64,000 nt of DNA from Thermococcus sp. JdF3. Its GTDB lineage: Archaea; Methanobacteriota_B; Thermococci; Thermococcales; Thermococcaceae. The notes under the pieces are model-generated. The model saw only the letters and a list, made by a program, of their open reading frames with translations. It did not search any database and had not been told where the DNA came from. The first letter of the stretch is position 1, and the number at the start of each line of letters is the position of its first letter. The stretch covers positions 124,001-188,000 of the forward strand of contig NZ_SNUK01000004.1 of the NCBI RefSeq assembly GCF_012027495.1. Reading direction: 5' to 3'. Shown here piece after piece: positions 1-7,537 of this stretch. The position numbers and the translations under genes were made by a program.

Positions 1-1427
1 CAAGGGCCAGGTACAGGCTCCTTGAAAGGGATGCGAATGAGCCCATGTACAAAGTTACCCTCAGCGACAGAACGGAGCTTTATCTTACGGGAGACCATCC
101 CGTTCTGGTTTACAGGAATGATAGGCTCATATTCGTGCCTGCGGAGGAGCTCAGAAATGATGATCAGGTGGTCCTTCTCATAAACCGTAAGGATTTCCCT
201 GATGGAAATAAAACCCCAACACTGTTTGATTTCGTCCTCAAAAACGCCTCGTCAATGAAGGACTATGTTCTCTACGAACCTTCCTTTGGAACGGTCTTGA
301 GGGAAAGAATAAAGAACGCCGAATTGAAGGTGGAGATCCTATGGAAGTTTAAAATCAGAGAACCGACGTACCACAAATACCTTCGGGGCAAAATGCCGGT
401 TCCGATTTTCAGGTTCCTCATGGGGAGGGGAATAATCTCGGAGAAGGAGGCCAGAAAGATTTTCAGAGGGTTTTCATACGGTACCTCATTAGCATCGGTT
501 TCGTTCGACTTCAACGAGGACTTCTGGTATCTGTTCGGCTTCGTCGTTGGGGACGGCCATCTAGATAGAGAGAGCCAAATAACGATTTCGGCCAAGGAGA
601 GGACGGGGGAGACAGTAAAAGCGCTCCGGGAAGTTGCGGAGTCCCTCGGCGTTCCCTTTGCGTACGATGGAAAATACAAGCTGATAATCCTGCGTAGCAA
701 GTCCCTTACGAGGCTGTTTGAGCTCCTTGGCTGTCCCTATGGGAACAAAACCGAAATATTCGAGATTCCCGGTGAGATAATGGCAAAGTCCCAATGGATG
801 GCCTCTTTCCTGGCTGGCTACTACGATGCGGACAGCCACATTGGGACGAAACCAACCGGTGGCGGGAAATCCATGTCCCCGCAAATCGTTCTGACGTCCA
901 AGAACAGGGGGGCAATATACACCGTCAAGCTCATGTGGCAGCTCCTCGGCGTTGGCACGTACCTGTGGGAGAAAAAGGACAGTCGGGGCAATTTAGTGGC
1001 GTACGAACTTAAGGTTTACTCCCGCGATGCACTCAGGTTCTACAAGGTCATGAAGGATTACCTGAAAGTGAAGAGTCGGGACCTGGAGAAGGTTCGGAAG
1101 GTTGCGATTAGGAGGAGAAAGGTGTATTCCCATCATTACAGCGTTCTCAGAGTTGGGGACTGGAGCGGGAAGTTAAGAACCGACAACGCTCTCTGGAAAA
1201 AGTTTGACATGTCCAACCAAACTGCTCACGGAAGTGGAATAAGCCTCGACAAGCTCGAAAGAATCAGGGATTACCTGACCGATGACGACCTCCGCAGGAT
1301 TGCCACAGGAGACGTTTACGTGCTTGGGATAAAGTCCATCGAGAAGTTCCACTACCGCGGCAAGGTCTACGACCTCGTTGTTGAGGAGTATCACAACTTC
1401 ATTGCCAACGGTGTCGTCGTTCACAAC
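1..1427 (+). other. Intein in TopA (C-terminal part) with LAGLIDADG homing endonuclease
   Basis: The splice block near the window start contains TGDHPVL (intein block B). Two LAGLIDADG-type motifs follow, in [11 protein letters not shown] (about 535-570) and [12 protein letters not shown] (about 805-845). The C-terminal splice block ends in ANGVVVHN with the downstream nucleophile Cys at 1428-1430. The first splice junction lies upstream of the window. The endonuclease aspartates are present in both motifs, so the homing enzyme may be active. The insertion point is two residues before the catalytic Tyr, so the unspliced protein cannot have a normal active site. Confidence 0.93.
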
Positions 1428-2633
1428 TGTTCCTACCCCCGCACCTCCTCGCAGAAGCTCCCCAAGAACCTCAACTTCCGCCCCATTCTCCAGAACCTCG
1501 CCAAGCTGCCTGAGTACAAGCCCTTCGCCCACGAGCTCCTGGGCAAGGAGCGGCTCAAGCCCGTCGAGGGCAAGAAGGACGACCCCGCCCACCCGGCGAT
1601 CTATCCCACCGGCGAGCTTCCAAAGCCGGGTGACCTCACGAAGGATGAGCGGAACATCTACGACCTCGTGGTCAGGCGCTTCCTGGCCCTCTTCATGGAG
1701 CCGGCCGTCAGAGAGATAATGAAGGTGGTCATAAACTCCAACTCCAACCGCTTCATCCTGGGTGGAGCGAGGACCGTGAAGGAGGGCTGGCTGAAAGTTT
1801 ACGGTAAGTACGTCAAGTTCGACGAGGTGATCCTCCCGGCGTTCAAGGAGGGCGAGCCGGTCAAGGTCATCCAGATTAAGCGCGAGAAGAAGAAGACGAA
1901 GCCCCCCGCGCGCTATTCCCCCGCGGCGGTTATCAAGAGGATGGAGGATCTCGGGATTGGTACCAAAGCCACGCGCGCCCAGATTCTGGAGACCCTTTAC
2001 AGCCGCGGCTACATCGAGGGCAAGCGGAAGATAAAGGTCACCCCGCTCGGCATGCGCGTCGTTGAGGCCCTGGAGAAGAACGTGCCGGATATAGTGAGCG
2101 TCGAGCTGACGAAGGCCTTCGAGGAGAAGATGGAGGAGATTATGGCGGGGAAGGCCGATAGGGAGGGTGTCATCGAGGAGAGCAAGGACCAGCTCATCAA
2201 AATCCTCCAGGTTTTCAAGGAGAAGGAGCTCGACATCGGAAAGATGCTCATGGAGAGTACTGGAACCGGGGCGACTACCTCAAAAACAGCCGCCAGGAAA
2301 GCCGGCGCGGTAAAGGAGCTCAGTGAGGAAGAGGAGAATGCGGTTAAAAAGGCCGTTGACAAAGGAGAGAGGAGGAAAGAGCCCCTCGTGGTAGGCAAGT
2401 GCCCCAGGTGCGGCGGCGATCTCGTGGTGAGATACAACCGGAAGACGGGCAAGCGCTTCGTCGGCTGCTCCAACTGGCCAAAGTGCAACGTCACCTACCC
2501 GCTCCTCCAGAGGGGGGAGATAATCCCAACCAACAAAACCTGCTGCGGCGGCGCGCCGGTGGTCAAGATACGCGAGAAGGGCCGCGAGTACGAGATATGC
2601 GTTGACATGAACTGCAGGGATTGGAAGCGATAG
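1..2633 (+). CDS. topA: DNA topoisomerase I (type IA), 3' part, interrupted by an intein
   Basis: The frame is open from the window edge, so the 5' end is missing. The first part (to 1427) is intein. The host protein resumes at 1428 with [12 protein letters not shown], the active-site block of type IA topoisomerases; the catalytic Tyr is codon 1434-1436. Then follow the rest of the topoisomerase core and a C-terminal zinc region with two Cys clusters (CPRCGG...CSNWPKC and CCGG...CVDMNC). The family relaxes negatively supercoiled DNA through a 5'-phosphotyrosyl single-strand break. Zinc ribbons at the C-terminus distinguish this protein from reverse gyrase, which is encoded separately at 31012-36156. 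The active enzyme needs protein splicing. Product call is confident; the 5' end cannot be judged. Confidence 0.95.
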   Translation, partial: RARYRLLERDANEPMYKVTLSDRTELYLTGDHPVLVYRNDRLIFVPAEELRNDDQVVLLINRKDFPDGNKTPTLFDFVLKNASSMKDYVLYEPSFGTVLRERIKNAELKVEILWKFKIREPTYHKYLRGKMPVPIFRFLMGRGIISEKEARKIFRGFSYGTSLASVSFDFNEDFWYLFGFVVGDGHLDRESQITISAKERTGETVKALREVAESLGVPFAYDGKYKLIILRSKSLTRLFELLGCPYGNKTEIFEIPGEIMAKSQWMASFLAGYYDADSHIGTKPTGGGKSMSPQIVLTSKNRGAIYTVKLMWQLLGVGTYLWEKKDSRGNLVAYELKVYSRDALRFYKVMKDYLKVKSRDLEKVRKVAIRRRKVYSHHYSVLRVGDWSGKLRTDNALWKKFDMSNQTAHGSGISLDKLERIRDYLTDDDLRRIATGDVYVLGIKSIEKFHYRGKVYDLVVEEYHNFIANGVVVHNCSYPRTSSQKLPKNLNFRPILQNLAKLPEYKPFAHELLGKERLKPVEGKKDDPAHPAIYPTGELPKPGDLTKDERNIYDLVVRRFLALFMEPAVREIMKVVINSNSNRFILGGARTVKEGWLKVYGKYVKFDEVILPAFKEGEPVKVIQIKREKKKTKPPARYSPAAVIKRMEDLGIGTKATRAQILETLYSRGYIEGKRKIKVTPLGMRVVEALEKNVPDIVSVELTKAFEEKMEEIMAGKADREGVIEESKDQLIKILQVFKEKELDIGKMLMESTGTGATTSKTAARKAGAVKELSEEEENAVKKAVDKGERRKEPLVVGKCPRCGGDLVVRYNRKTGKRFVGCSNWPKCNVTYPLLQRGEIIPTNKTCCGGAPVVKIREKGREYEICVDMNCRDWKR

Positions 2634-2663
2634 CCTTATCTTCCCTTTTGCGGAGTTCTTACC

Positions 2664-3464
2664 ATGGACGAGTGGGAAAGGGCCGCCAGGGTTCTGCTCG
2701 ACAATGCCCGAGAGTTCCTCGAAAGGTTGAGGGACGAGGTTAGGCTGAATGAGGTAACACTGACGAGCCTTCTTGAGGTTCAATCGACGTTCGTCCTCGG
2801 TTTGGCTGACGCGAGCCTCTACGCTTTCTCCCTTGGGCGGGATGATGTCATCGAGGGCTCCTACCGGCTGTTCCTTGAGGGGCTCGACGTCCTCAAAGCC
2901 GGCCACCTCCTGGTCAGCGAACCAGAACTTGACCTCTGGCTTTCTCCCCTCCGGGAGCTGAATCCTGATAGGGGTTTTTCCCTCGACAGGCGCTTCTCCC
3001 TCCTCGGCGAGCCGAAACCGACGATGGTCTGGGCCAACCGCGTCGTCCAGCTCAGAAACGCCCTCCATGGGATGCCTGTCAGGGATCCGCTGAGGAGCAT
3101 CGGCTACGGGATAGAGGAGGGAGACAGACGCTTTCCCGTTCTCCTGAAGGCCGTCAGGAGGCTCTACACGCTATACCCGGCTTCGATCGATGAAACCGCC
3201 CGGCTTCTCGCCCTTGAGCTCGGCGAGGGACTCGACGGAGAGCCATTGGAGTGCTCTGACGGAACCTGCGAGGAGATAGCCGAGCTCCCAGACGTTTTGG
3301 CCTTCAGAAAAATGGTTTCCGGCGATGTGGAGCTGTACTACCTCATCGAGAACTCCAAAGGCCTACACTCCCCCTGGGGAAGCCTGAGCGTCGGGAGGGC
3401 AAGAGAGATAGTGGTGTTTTCAAGGAAGAAGGGAAAGGGGTTCAGGCTCAGAGAAGCTCCCTGA
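2664..3464 (+). CDS. Hypothetical protein, mostly helical
   Basis: I do not recognise a family for this 266-residue protein. The start ATG follows topA by 30 bases. It has no signal peptide or membrane segment. The first 110 residues are rich in Glu, Leu and Arg and look like a helical bundle; a single CSDGTC pair lies near residue 200. The codon use resembles its neighbours, which supports a real gene. Its 3' end overlaps the convergent reductase gene at 3448 by 17 bases. It may be co-transcribed with topA. Confidence 0.7.
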   Translation: MDEWERAARVLLDNAREFLERLRDEVRLNEVTLTSLLEVQSTFVLGLADASLYAFSLGRDDVIEGSYRLFLEGLDVLKAGHLLVSEPELDLWLSPLRELNPDRGFSLDRRFSLLGEPKPTMVWANRVVQLRNALHGMPVRDPLRSIGYGIEEGDRRFPVLLKAVRRLYTLYPASIDETARLLALELGEGLDGEPLECSDGTCEEIAELPDVLAFRKMVSGDVELYYLIENSKGLHSPWGSLSVGRAREIVVFSRKKGKGFRLREAP

Positions 3465-4638
3465 GGAGCTTTATTCTCCTCGGGCTGAGGATGACCTTCG
3501 GGTGCTTGAGGAGTGCCCTGATGACCTCTCCGTAGTCGCCGCCCGCTATCCTTTCTGCGTCGGCACCGCTGAGTATCTGGATGAAGAGGTCCAGGTCCTC
3601 GTCGCTGAGCTTCTCGGTGACCTTCCTGACCTTGAGAACCTTCTGAAGCCTCTCCCCATCGGTTTCCCACCATTCGGTCGTGTAGTTCCTGAGCAGTCCG
3701 AGGTTCTCCTCTTCGAGGGCCTTGACTATCCACTTGCTCGCTATCGTTCCTGCTTCCATGGCCTCGGCCATTCCCCCGCCGTGCATCGGGTTTACCTGCC
3801 TGGCAGCATCGCCGACCACGAGAACGTTGTCCTTGGCGAGTTCCTTGACAAAGCCGCCGACCGGGACAACGCCGACGTTCACCTCAAGGAGCTTCTTCGC
3901 TGGAATGTTGTTCTCCTTCAGCCATTTGTCGAGGTAGTACTTGGCCGTCTGCGGGTTGTCCGAGTTGATGCCAATCCCGACGTTGGCCCTGTCCTCGTCC
4001 TTCGGGAAGACCCAGACGTAGCCCCTCGGCGCTATCTCGTTGCCGAACCAGAGGTGTATCATGTCCGGGTCGTAGCCCTCTATGAGCATCTCGTACTCGT
4101 AGCTGGAATCGAACTCGTGCGGGGGGGCGTAGGTGTTTATGCCCGCCTTCCTCGCGATCGTGCTCTCCACACCGTCCGCCGCGACTATGACATCGGCATG
4201 AATTTCAACGGTCTCATCCTCGTGCCTGGCCTTGATGCCGGCTATCCTCCCGTCCTTCCTGATGACGTCCAGCGCCTCGGTTCTGGCGAGGACGTCGGCG
4301 CCGGCCTTTGCCGCGTAGTAGGCCAGCATCTTGTCGAAGACCTTCCTCTCGAGGATAACACCGCTGGCCTCTTTATAGCGGAGCTCAAGCTCGTATCCGC
4401 TGGGTGAGTAGAGCTTGGCGCCGTATATCTCGCGGTTTATGAAGCGCCTGTCGTAGGGGATGTCGTATTTTTCAAAGACTTTGATGCTTATGCCCTCGGC
4501 GCACTGTTTGGGCGTGCCGATGGCGGGCTTCTTATCGATGAGCAGAACCGAATACCCTGATTTGGCAACGTTCCTCGCCACTATCGGCCCGGCGATTCCG
4601 GCGCCGACAACGACGACGTCGTATTTCATCTCCTTCAT
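3448..4638 (-). CDS. Geranylgeranyl reductase family FAD protein (archaeal lipid saturation)
   Basis: This 396-residue flavoprotein opens with the Rossmann FAD motif [20 protein letters not shown]. It also has the family block [19 protein letters not shown] near residue 200 and the second FAD site [15 protein letters not shown] near residue 285. The family reduces the isoprenoid double bonds of digeranylgeranylglycerophospholipids to give saturated archaeal membrane lipids. I chose the ATG at 4638 because GGAGGTGA lies just upstream; longer frames reach into the ferredoxin gene. It overlaps the ferredoxin stop by four bases, which suggests translational coupling and ferredoxin as electron donor (inference). 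Confidence 0.9.
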   Translation of the reverse strand: MKEMKYDVVVVGAGIAGPIVARNVAKSGYSVLLIDKKPAIGTPKQCAEGISIKVFEKYDIPYDRRFINREIYGAKLYSPSGYELELRYKEASGVILERKVFDKMLAYYAAKAGADVLARTEALDVIRKDGRIAGIKARHEDETVEIHADVIVAADGVESTIARKAGINTYAPPHEFDSSYEYEMLIEGYDPDMIHLWFGNEIAPRGYVWVFPKDEDRANVGIGINSDNPQTAKYYLDKWLKENNIPAKKLLEVNVGVVPVGGFVKELAKDNVLVVGDAARQVNPMHGGGMAEAMEAGTIASKWIVKALEEENLGLLRNYTTEWWETDGERLQKVLKVRKVTEKLSDEDLDLFIQILSGADAERIAGGDYGEVIRALLKHPKVILSPRRIKLLRELL

Positions 4639-4838
4639 TCGCTCACCTCCAGGGGTTCGGCGCTGAGCGCTCCAACGGGGCAGGCGCTGATGCATATCCT
4701 GCAGCTTATGCACTTGTCCTGGAGGAACTCCCAGCCACTGGAGTGAACCTCAATTGCGAGGGTGGGGCAGACGCCGGCACATCCCCCGCAGAGGTAGCAC
4801 AGGTCTTCGTTCACAATGACTTTAATCTTCTCCGGCAT
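4635..4838 (-). CDS. Ferredoxin with two 4Fe-4S clusters
   Basis: This small protein has two complete CxxCxxCxxxCP motifs, [12 protein letters not shown] and [12 protein letters not shown], typical of bacterial-type 2[4Fe-4S] ferredoxins. Start ATG 4838 is preferred because GGCGGTGA lies about six bases upstream and gives [17 protein letters not shown]; it sits inside the 3' end of surR, overlapping by 17 bases. Its stop overlaps the start of the geranylgeranyl reductase gene. The three-gene operon suggests that it delivers electrons to that reductase. Confidence 0.93.
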   Translation of the reverse strand: MPEKIKVIVNEDLCYLCGGCAGVCPTLAIEVHSSGWEFLQDKCISCRICISACPVGALSAEPLEVSE

Positions 4839-5532
4839 TGCTTTCACCGCCAAGTTTTTGTTTGAGCCTTTCTTCGTCAATTTTAATGGTGCCGTCTTTT
4901 ATTATTAACGGTACGAACCTGTCCAGCTCCTGGGCCTTGACCAGAACCTCCCTCTCCTTGAGGTTGAGCCTGTCGCTGAGCTCGTCAACGGTGGCCTCTC
5001 CGACGAGGAGAATGTAGTGCAGTATCGCGAGCTGGGTCATATCGCCGATCTCCGCCAGGTAACGCTCCTTTATCTGCTTCATGAGCACCTCGCGCCTGCT
5101 CTCAACTGCCTGAAGGGCCTTGAGAACCTTTTCAAGCTCCGAAGTCAGCTCATGGAATGAGTGAACCATGCCCAGAAGCGAGTCATGTTCCATAGGGATA
5201 CCGGACAGGTCTATCCTGGCTTTTTCCAGGGATTCTTCCCCCAGGTCGAGTCCGCGGTACCAGAACAGGTTTGGAGTGACCGTGGCGACGTACGTCTTTG
5301 ATATGGCTATGTCGTAGTATTTCCTGGCCGGGCCGATGAACGGGCCCTCCCTCTCGTAGGACTTCAATATCCCCTCGCGCTCCATGATTTTAAGGTGCTT
5401 TGCAACGGCCGTCGAAGAAACGCTAACCTTGCTGCTCAGGAAGCTGAAGTAACATTCGGTACAGGTGAGGTGGCTGAGCAGATCGCGCCTCACCTTGTTC
5501 CCCAGGATGTAAAAGATGTCCGGTTCAGTCAT
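4822..5532 (-). CDS. surR: SurR, redox-sensing sulfur-response transcription regulator
   Basis: This 236-residue protein has an ArsR-like winged helix (about residues 5-80, SSTAVAKHLKIMEREGILKS) with a CxxC pair, CTEC, in the N-terminal third. In Pyrococcus furiosus SurR the CxxC disulfide formed with elemental sulfur abolishes DNA binding. In its reduced form the regulator activates hydrogenase genes and represses sulfur-reduction genes. The sequence and the divergent pdo neighbour match the P. furiosus arrangement. Start ATG 5532 follows GGTGGTG at about six bases; the frame extends 28 codons further upstream but lacks a better start. A consensus SurR site lies between it and pdo, so autoregulation is likely. 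Confidence 0.95.
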   Translation of the reverse strand: MTEPDIFYILGNKVRRDLLSHLTCTECYFSFLSSKVSVSSTAVAKHLKIMEREGILKSYEREGPFIGPARKYYDIAISKTYVATVTPNLFWYRGLDLGEESLEKARIDLSGIPMEHDSLLGMVHSFHELTSELEKVLKALQAVESRREVLMKQIKERYLAEIGDMTQLAILHYILLVGEATVDELSDRLNLKEREVLVKAQELDRFVPLIIKDGTIKIDEERLKQKLGGESNAGED

Positions 5533-5563
5533 GACCCACACCACCCAGATCTGTGACGCAAAG

Positions 5564-5573
5564 CTTATATAGT
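5564..5573 (-). promoter_or_regulatory. TATA box of the surR-ferredoxin-reductase operon
   Basis: On the minus strand this reads ACTATATAAG, a good archaeal TATA box. It lies about 34 bases before the surR start, predicting a short leader. Confidence 0.7.
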
Positions 5574-5581
5574 GAACATTC

Positions 5582-5598
5582 AACCTTAGGTTGCAAAC
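5582..5598. promoter_or_regulatory. Extended SurR binding site between surR and pdo
   Basis: The sequence is AACCTTAGGTTGCAAAC, that is AAC-N5-GTT-N3-AAC. This is exactly the reverse complement of the extended SurR consensus GTTn3AACn5GTT known from P. furiosus. It lies upstream of both divergent TATA boxes, a position suited to activating pdo and to controlling surR itself. Confidence 0.88.
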
Positions 5599-5635
5599 CT
5601 GGAGATTAAACTCCACGTGGTATTGTGCTCAAAAC

Positions 5636-5643
5636 GTTATAAA
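5636..5643 (+). promoter_or_regulatory. TATA-like element upstream of pdo
   Basis: GTTATAAA preceded by an A-rich BRE-like stretch lies about 31 bases before the pdo start. The spacing leaves a very short leader that might not include the GGAGGT at 5655-5660, so the exact promoter is uncertain. Confidence 0.5.
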
Positions 5644-5667
5644 CCTTTAGCTATGGAGGTGTTGGAG

Positions 5668-6348
5668 ATGGGACTGATTAGCGACGCTGACAAGAAGGTC
5701 ATCAGGGAGGAGTTCTTCTCCAAGATGACGAACCCCGTTAAGATTATTGGATTCATAGGCAAGGAGCACTGCCAGTACTGCGACCAGCTCAAGGGGCTGG
5801 TTCAGGAGCTCAGCGAGCTCAGCGACAAGCTCACCTACGAGTTCCACGACTTTGACAGTGAGGAGGGCAGGAAGATAGCCGAGCAGTACAGGATCGACCG
5901 CGCCCCGGCCATCACTCTCACCCAGGACGGCAAGGACATGGGCGTCAGGTTCTTCGGCCTTCCGGCCGGCCACGAGTTCGGTGCCTTCCTTGAGAGCATC
6001 GTCGATGTTAGCAACGCGACCACCGATCTCATGCCCGAGAGCAAGGAGGAGCTTGCCAAGATCGACAGGGACGTCAGGATACTCGTCTTCGTTACCCCGA
6101 CCTGCCCGTACTGCCCGCTCGCCGTCAGGATGGCCCACAAGTTCGCCATCGAGAACACCAACGCCGGCAAGGGCAGGATACTCGGCGACATGGTCGAGGC
6201 CATCGAGTACCCCGAGTGGGCCGACCAGTACAGCGTCATGGCCGTGCCGAAGATCGTCATCATTGTTGATGGCGAGGACAAGGTTCAGTTCGAGGGTGCC
6301 TACCCCGAGAAGATGTTCATGGAGAAGCTCCTCGCGGCCCTCGAGTGA
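5668..6348 (+). CDS. pdo: Protein disulfide oxidoreductase (glutaredoxin-like Pdo)
   Basis: This 226-residue protein has two thioredoxin-fold units, each with a redox CxxC: CQYC near residue 35 and CPYC near residue 146, with the cis-Pro loops RAPAITL and AVPKIVI. The length and both motifs match hyperthermophilic Pdo, which makes and exchanges protein disulfides in the cytoplasm and accepts electrons from a thioredoxin reductase. Start ATG 5668 is preceded by GGAGGT at about seven bases. It is divergent from surR with a shared SurR operator and is therefore a likely SurR target. A pyrimidine-rich run after the stop (about 6350-6375) may terminate transcription. Confidence 0.95.
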   Translation: MGLISDADKKVIREEFFSKMTNPVKIIGFIGKEHCQYCDQLKGLVQELSELSDKLTYEFHDFDSEEGRKIAEQYRIDRAPAITLTQDGKDMGVRFFGLPAGHEFGAFLESIVDVSNATTDLMPESKEELAKIDRDVRILVFVTPTCPYCPLAVRMAHKFAIENTNAGKGRILGDMVEAIEYPEWADQYSVMAVPKIVIIVDGEDKVQFEGAYPEKMFMEKLLAALE

Positions 6349-6468
6349 GGGTCTCTTCTTTTCTCCGTTTTGGCTCATATTTTGTGCCCTCTTCCAGATC
6401 CCTCCCGGGATGTTTTTTCATCCCCGTGTTAATGTGCACCACTCAGTGGGTGTGACTTCGCACGGAAA

Positions 6469-6477
6469 AGTTATAAA
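6469..6477 (+). promoter_or_regulatory. TATA box for the P-loop protein gene
   Basis: AGTTATAAA preceded by GAAA is a typical Thermococcus promoter, about 38-45 bases before the two candidate start codons. Confidence 0.65.
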
Positions 6478-6514
6478 TCCCCCCGCCCAGCCCATACCGG
6501 GGGAGCCAATGGGC

Positions 6515-7441
6515 ATGAGAATCGGCGGTGTGAACGTTCATTTCAGCGGGGAACTTGACGATGGCTTTGAGAGGGCTTTCAATGGGGTTTTTGCACGGCG
6601 CTATCTTCCGGATGTTGAAGAGAGTTCCGGGGAACCTCACGTTGTGGTGGAGCGCTTTAAGGGCGACGAGTTCAGGGTCTTCAGTGCGGTCTATGATCAC
6701 ATGGGGCGCGACGAGTACAAGATAGAATCACGCGTCCCGTCCGCCTACGGAAACGAGGCGCCTATATTCTTCATACTCCAGGCGTCGGCCAGAGCCGCGG
6801 CCAGGGCCGGCAGGATGTTCATAACTGACTCCGTGGGCGTCATGGCCTCCAACGGGAAGGCGGTGCTCTTCGTTGGATACCCTCACACCGGAAAGAGCAC
6901 CATGTCGGTTCTTGCGATGGCCAGAGGTCTGCCGGTTCTCAGCACGGAGAACACCGTCGTTGAGGTTCGCGACGGAAAGCTCTACATCGTCGGAGGAACC
7001 GAGGTTCTTGTCTATGACCCCCGGGTGGAGGGCATCTACGGCATTGAGGTGCCCTACGATGAGCAGACGAGAAGCGGCTACAGGATAACGGACCTCAGAA
7101 AGGATGCCGGCAGGAAGAGGCTCCTGGAGCGCGGCGTCGAGATCGACATGATAGTCCTCCTTCACGCGGCGTTCAACTGCATGGAGGCAAGTTTCTCCAC
7201 AATAAAGGGCAGGAAGGTCAGGAAAACGCTCTGGTACTTCTCAACGGCCCTCATGAAGGGCCTCGACTACTACGAACCCTCACCCCTCCACGTCCCGGTG
7301 AGCGAGGAAATAGGCAGGAATCTGCGGCTGTTCCTGGAGACCGCCTCCGAGAACTATTCCGGCAGAATGTTTGAGGCCTTCGGAAACCACAAGGCGGTTT
7401 TTGACAGGGTCTTTGAGATGGAGCTTGCGCAGAGGGAGTAG
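6515..7441 (+). CDS. P-loop protein resembling HPr kinase
   Basis: This protein of about 308 residues has a Walker A motif GYPHTGKST around residue 125, preceded by a beta-rich region (GVMASNGKAVLFVG). The order resembles the HPr-kinase-like P-loop families in which the motif follows such a hairpin. No Walker B aspartate cluster is obvious to me, and archaea of this group lack a classical sugar PTS, so the substrate is unknown. Two starts are possible: ATG 6509 and ATG 6515. GGGGGAG at 6499-6505 is better spaced for 6515. The gene stands alone, with its own promoter, beside the distal end of the CRISPR array. Confidence 0.75.
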   Translation: MRIGGVNVHFSGELDDGFERAFNGVFARRYLPDVEESSGEPHVVVERFKGDEFRVFSAVYDHMGRDEYKIESRVPSAYGNEAPIFFILQASARAAARAGRMFITDSVGVMASNGKAVLFVGYPHTGKSTMSVLAMARGLPVLSTENTVVEVRDGKLYIVGGTEVLVYDPRVEGIYGIEVPYDEQTRSGYRITDLRKDAGRKRLLERGVEIDMIVLLHAAFNCMEASFSTIKGRKVRKTLWYFSTALMKGLDYYEPSPLHVPVSEEIGRNLRLFLETASENYSGRMFEAFGNHKAVFDRVFEMELAQRE

Positions 7442-7456
7442 CTTCTGATCCTCTAT

Positions 7457-7485
7457 TTTCAATACCTCTTAGGGTCTTATTGTCC
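7457..7485 (-). repeat. Degenerate terminal CRISPR repeat
   Basis: This copy retains TTTCAAT at one end and GGGTCTTATTG at the other, with one inserted base and several substitutions relative to the array repeat. It lies 52 bases beyond the last good repeat. Decay at this end supports it being the trailer (oldest) end of an array read on the minus strand. Confidence 0.7.
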
Positions 7486-7504
7486 GGGGGACGTTCCGTC
7501 CCCC
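7486..7504. terminator. Perfect 8-bp GC-rich hairpin between degenerate and first intact repeat
   Basis: GGGGGACG, a TTC loop and CGTCCCCC form a perfect stem. It could terminate either the array transcript (minus strand) or the P-loop gene transcript (plus strand). Archaeal termination usually relies on U-tracts, and none follows directly, so the role is open. Confidence 0.45.
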
Positions 7505-7537
7505 ACACCCCTCGAACTTCCGCTGGGGTTTTATAGA

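Noticed and set aside
3502-4407. 301-residue frame opposite the geranylgeranyl reductase
   Set aside because: It mirrors codon bias of the real minus-strand gene, which has clear FAD motifs.
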